Source of the DNA: Gammaproteobacteria bacterium | GTDB lineage: Bacteria; Pseudomonadota; Gammaproteobacteria; Steroidobacterales; Steroidobacteraceae | Assembly: GCA_009923475.1 (NCBI GenBank) | Contig: RFTM01000108.1 | Span: 1-6,258, forward strand | Length of the DNA stretch: 6,258 bases | Direction of reading: 5' to 3' | Part shown: piece after piece, positions 5,698 through 6,258 of the stretch | Numbering within the stretch: the stretch's first letter is position 1 | How the letters are laid out: the number at the start of each line of letters is the position of its first letter | Program-made: the position numbers and the translations under genes | Notes under the pieces: model-generated | Database searches by the model: none | What the model was told of the DNA's origin: nothing | Seen by the model: only the letters and a program-made list of their open reading frames with translations

Positions 5698-6258
5698 TGT
5701 CGATGAGCCTCACGTCGCCGAGGTGGACCGCGGCGAAGCGCCGCCGCGGACCTGCCGCCGCGCCGTCGAGCGCGCGGTCCTCGAGATGGTCGATGCGGAA
5801 ACCGGCGGCTTCGAGCGCCGCGCGGGCCGAGGCCGCGTCCGGCGCTTCGCGCAAGGTCTTCGCCAGCAGCGGCGCGAGCCGGCGCTCGGCGGGCGTGAGG
5901 CGCGAATTGCGCGAACTGAGCGCGAGGCCGTCGGCGTCGCGCACCGTCGGGCAGCCGACCACCGTCCACGGCAGGAAGAACGCCTCGACCATGCCGCGCA
6001 CGAGCGTGAGCTGTTGCCAGTCCTTCTCGCCGAGGTAGACCCGTTGCCGCGCGGGGTCGGCGCCGACCGACGCGACCATCAGCAGCTTCATCACCACCGA
6101 CAGCACGCCGTCGAAGTGGCCCGGGCGCGAGCGCCCGCAGAGCACCGTGGACACGGCGTTCTCCTGCACGCGGTAGGCATAGCCGTCGGGGTAGAGCTGG
6201 TCGGGCGTCGGCAGCAGCACGTGCTCGACGCCGATCTTGCGGTGGCGCGCGCCGCCGC
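5681..6258 (-). CDS. panC: Pantothenate synthetase PanC (C-terminal part; 5' end beyond right edge)
   Basis: Pantoate-beta-alanine ligase: ATP-dependent condensation of pantoate with beta-alanine to pantothenate through a pantoyl-adenylate, in the cytoplasm. The window holds the last 191 codons; numbering here starts at the first complete codon (6254-6256). Motifs: YPDGY (22-26), CGRSRPGHFDGV (40-51), LGEKDWQQL (75-83) and DGLALSSRN (109-117), the KMSKS-like nucleotide loop. The C-terminal lid domain ends in LGDVRLIDN (179-187). About 90-95 N-terminal residues, including the HIGH-like motif, are missing to the edge of the window; the frame stays open there. From RN of the SSRN motif to LIDN there are about 72 residues, against about 90 in E. 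coli PanC as I remember it, so the C-terminal domain is compact. It is the first visible gene of the CoA block, and its stop (5681-5683) lies inside coaBC. Confidence 0.95.
   Translation of the reverse strand, partial: GGARHRKIGVEHVLLPTPDQLYPDGYAYRVQENAVSTVLCGRSRPGHFDGVLSVVMKLLMVASVGADPARQRVYLGEKDWQQLTLVRGMVEAFFLPWTVVGCPTVRDADGLALSSRNSRLTPAERRLAPLLAKTLREAPDAASARAALEAAGFRIDHLEDRALDGAAAGPRRRFAAVHLGDVRLIDNVPLG

Noticed and set aside
4519..5706. A 395-codon plus-strand open frame opposite coaBC.
   Set aside because: Same in-register antisense effect. The translation is Arg/Ala/Gly/His-rich without motifs, and CoaBC on the minus strand is unambiguous.
1..6258. A hidden mobile element, CRISPR array, tRNA or defence system.
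   Set aside because: All but about 80 bp is accounted for by six recognisable genes. No tandem repeats, transposase, integrase, tRNA-like fold or defence domain was seen on either strand by reading; no search could be run.

Overview
The window is GC-rich bacterial chromosome (by eye about 70% G+C). It is densely packed with six protein genes and almost no intergenic DNA. UvrD follows the E. coli protein from the first residue and keeps the same numbering at every catalytic motif checked. CoaX resembles, from memory, the Legionella-type enzyme. Together these suggest a high-GC gammaproteobacterium; the genus cannot be named from the sequence. No RNA gene, mobile element, CRISPR array or long repeat was seen.

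Layout from left to right. (1) Positions 1-2522, minus strand: an AI-2E/PerM-type membrane protein gene is followed after 18 bp by uvrD (DNA helicase II), whose 3' end runs off the left edge. (2) Positions 2523-2545: a 23-bp divergent gap with two -10-like hexamers that overlap on opposite strands. (3) Positions 2546-3580, plus strand: a predicted lipoprotein with two VOC (glyoxalase-fold) units. (4) Positions 3581-3622: a 42-bp convergent gap; a 7-bp inverted repeat includes the stop codons on both sides. (5) Positions 3623-6258, minus strand: panC (5' end beyond the right edge), coaBC and coaX, transcribed in that order with overlapping ends.

The right-hand block is a coenzyme A module. PanC joins pantoate to beta-alanine to give pantothenate. 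CoaX phosphorylates pantothenate. CoaBC adds cysteine and decarboxylates the product to 4'-phosphopantetheine. The two junctions overlap by 17 and 4 nt, which implies co-transcription and probable translational coupling. The left block pairs DNA repair with a transporter-like protein of unknown substrate.

No clearly new multi-gene system is visible. The points most worth a second look are the atypical CoaB half of CoaBC, the compact C-terminal domain of PanC, the exported two-unit VOC lipoprotein, and the very short divergent promoter region that may produce leaderless mRNAs.
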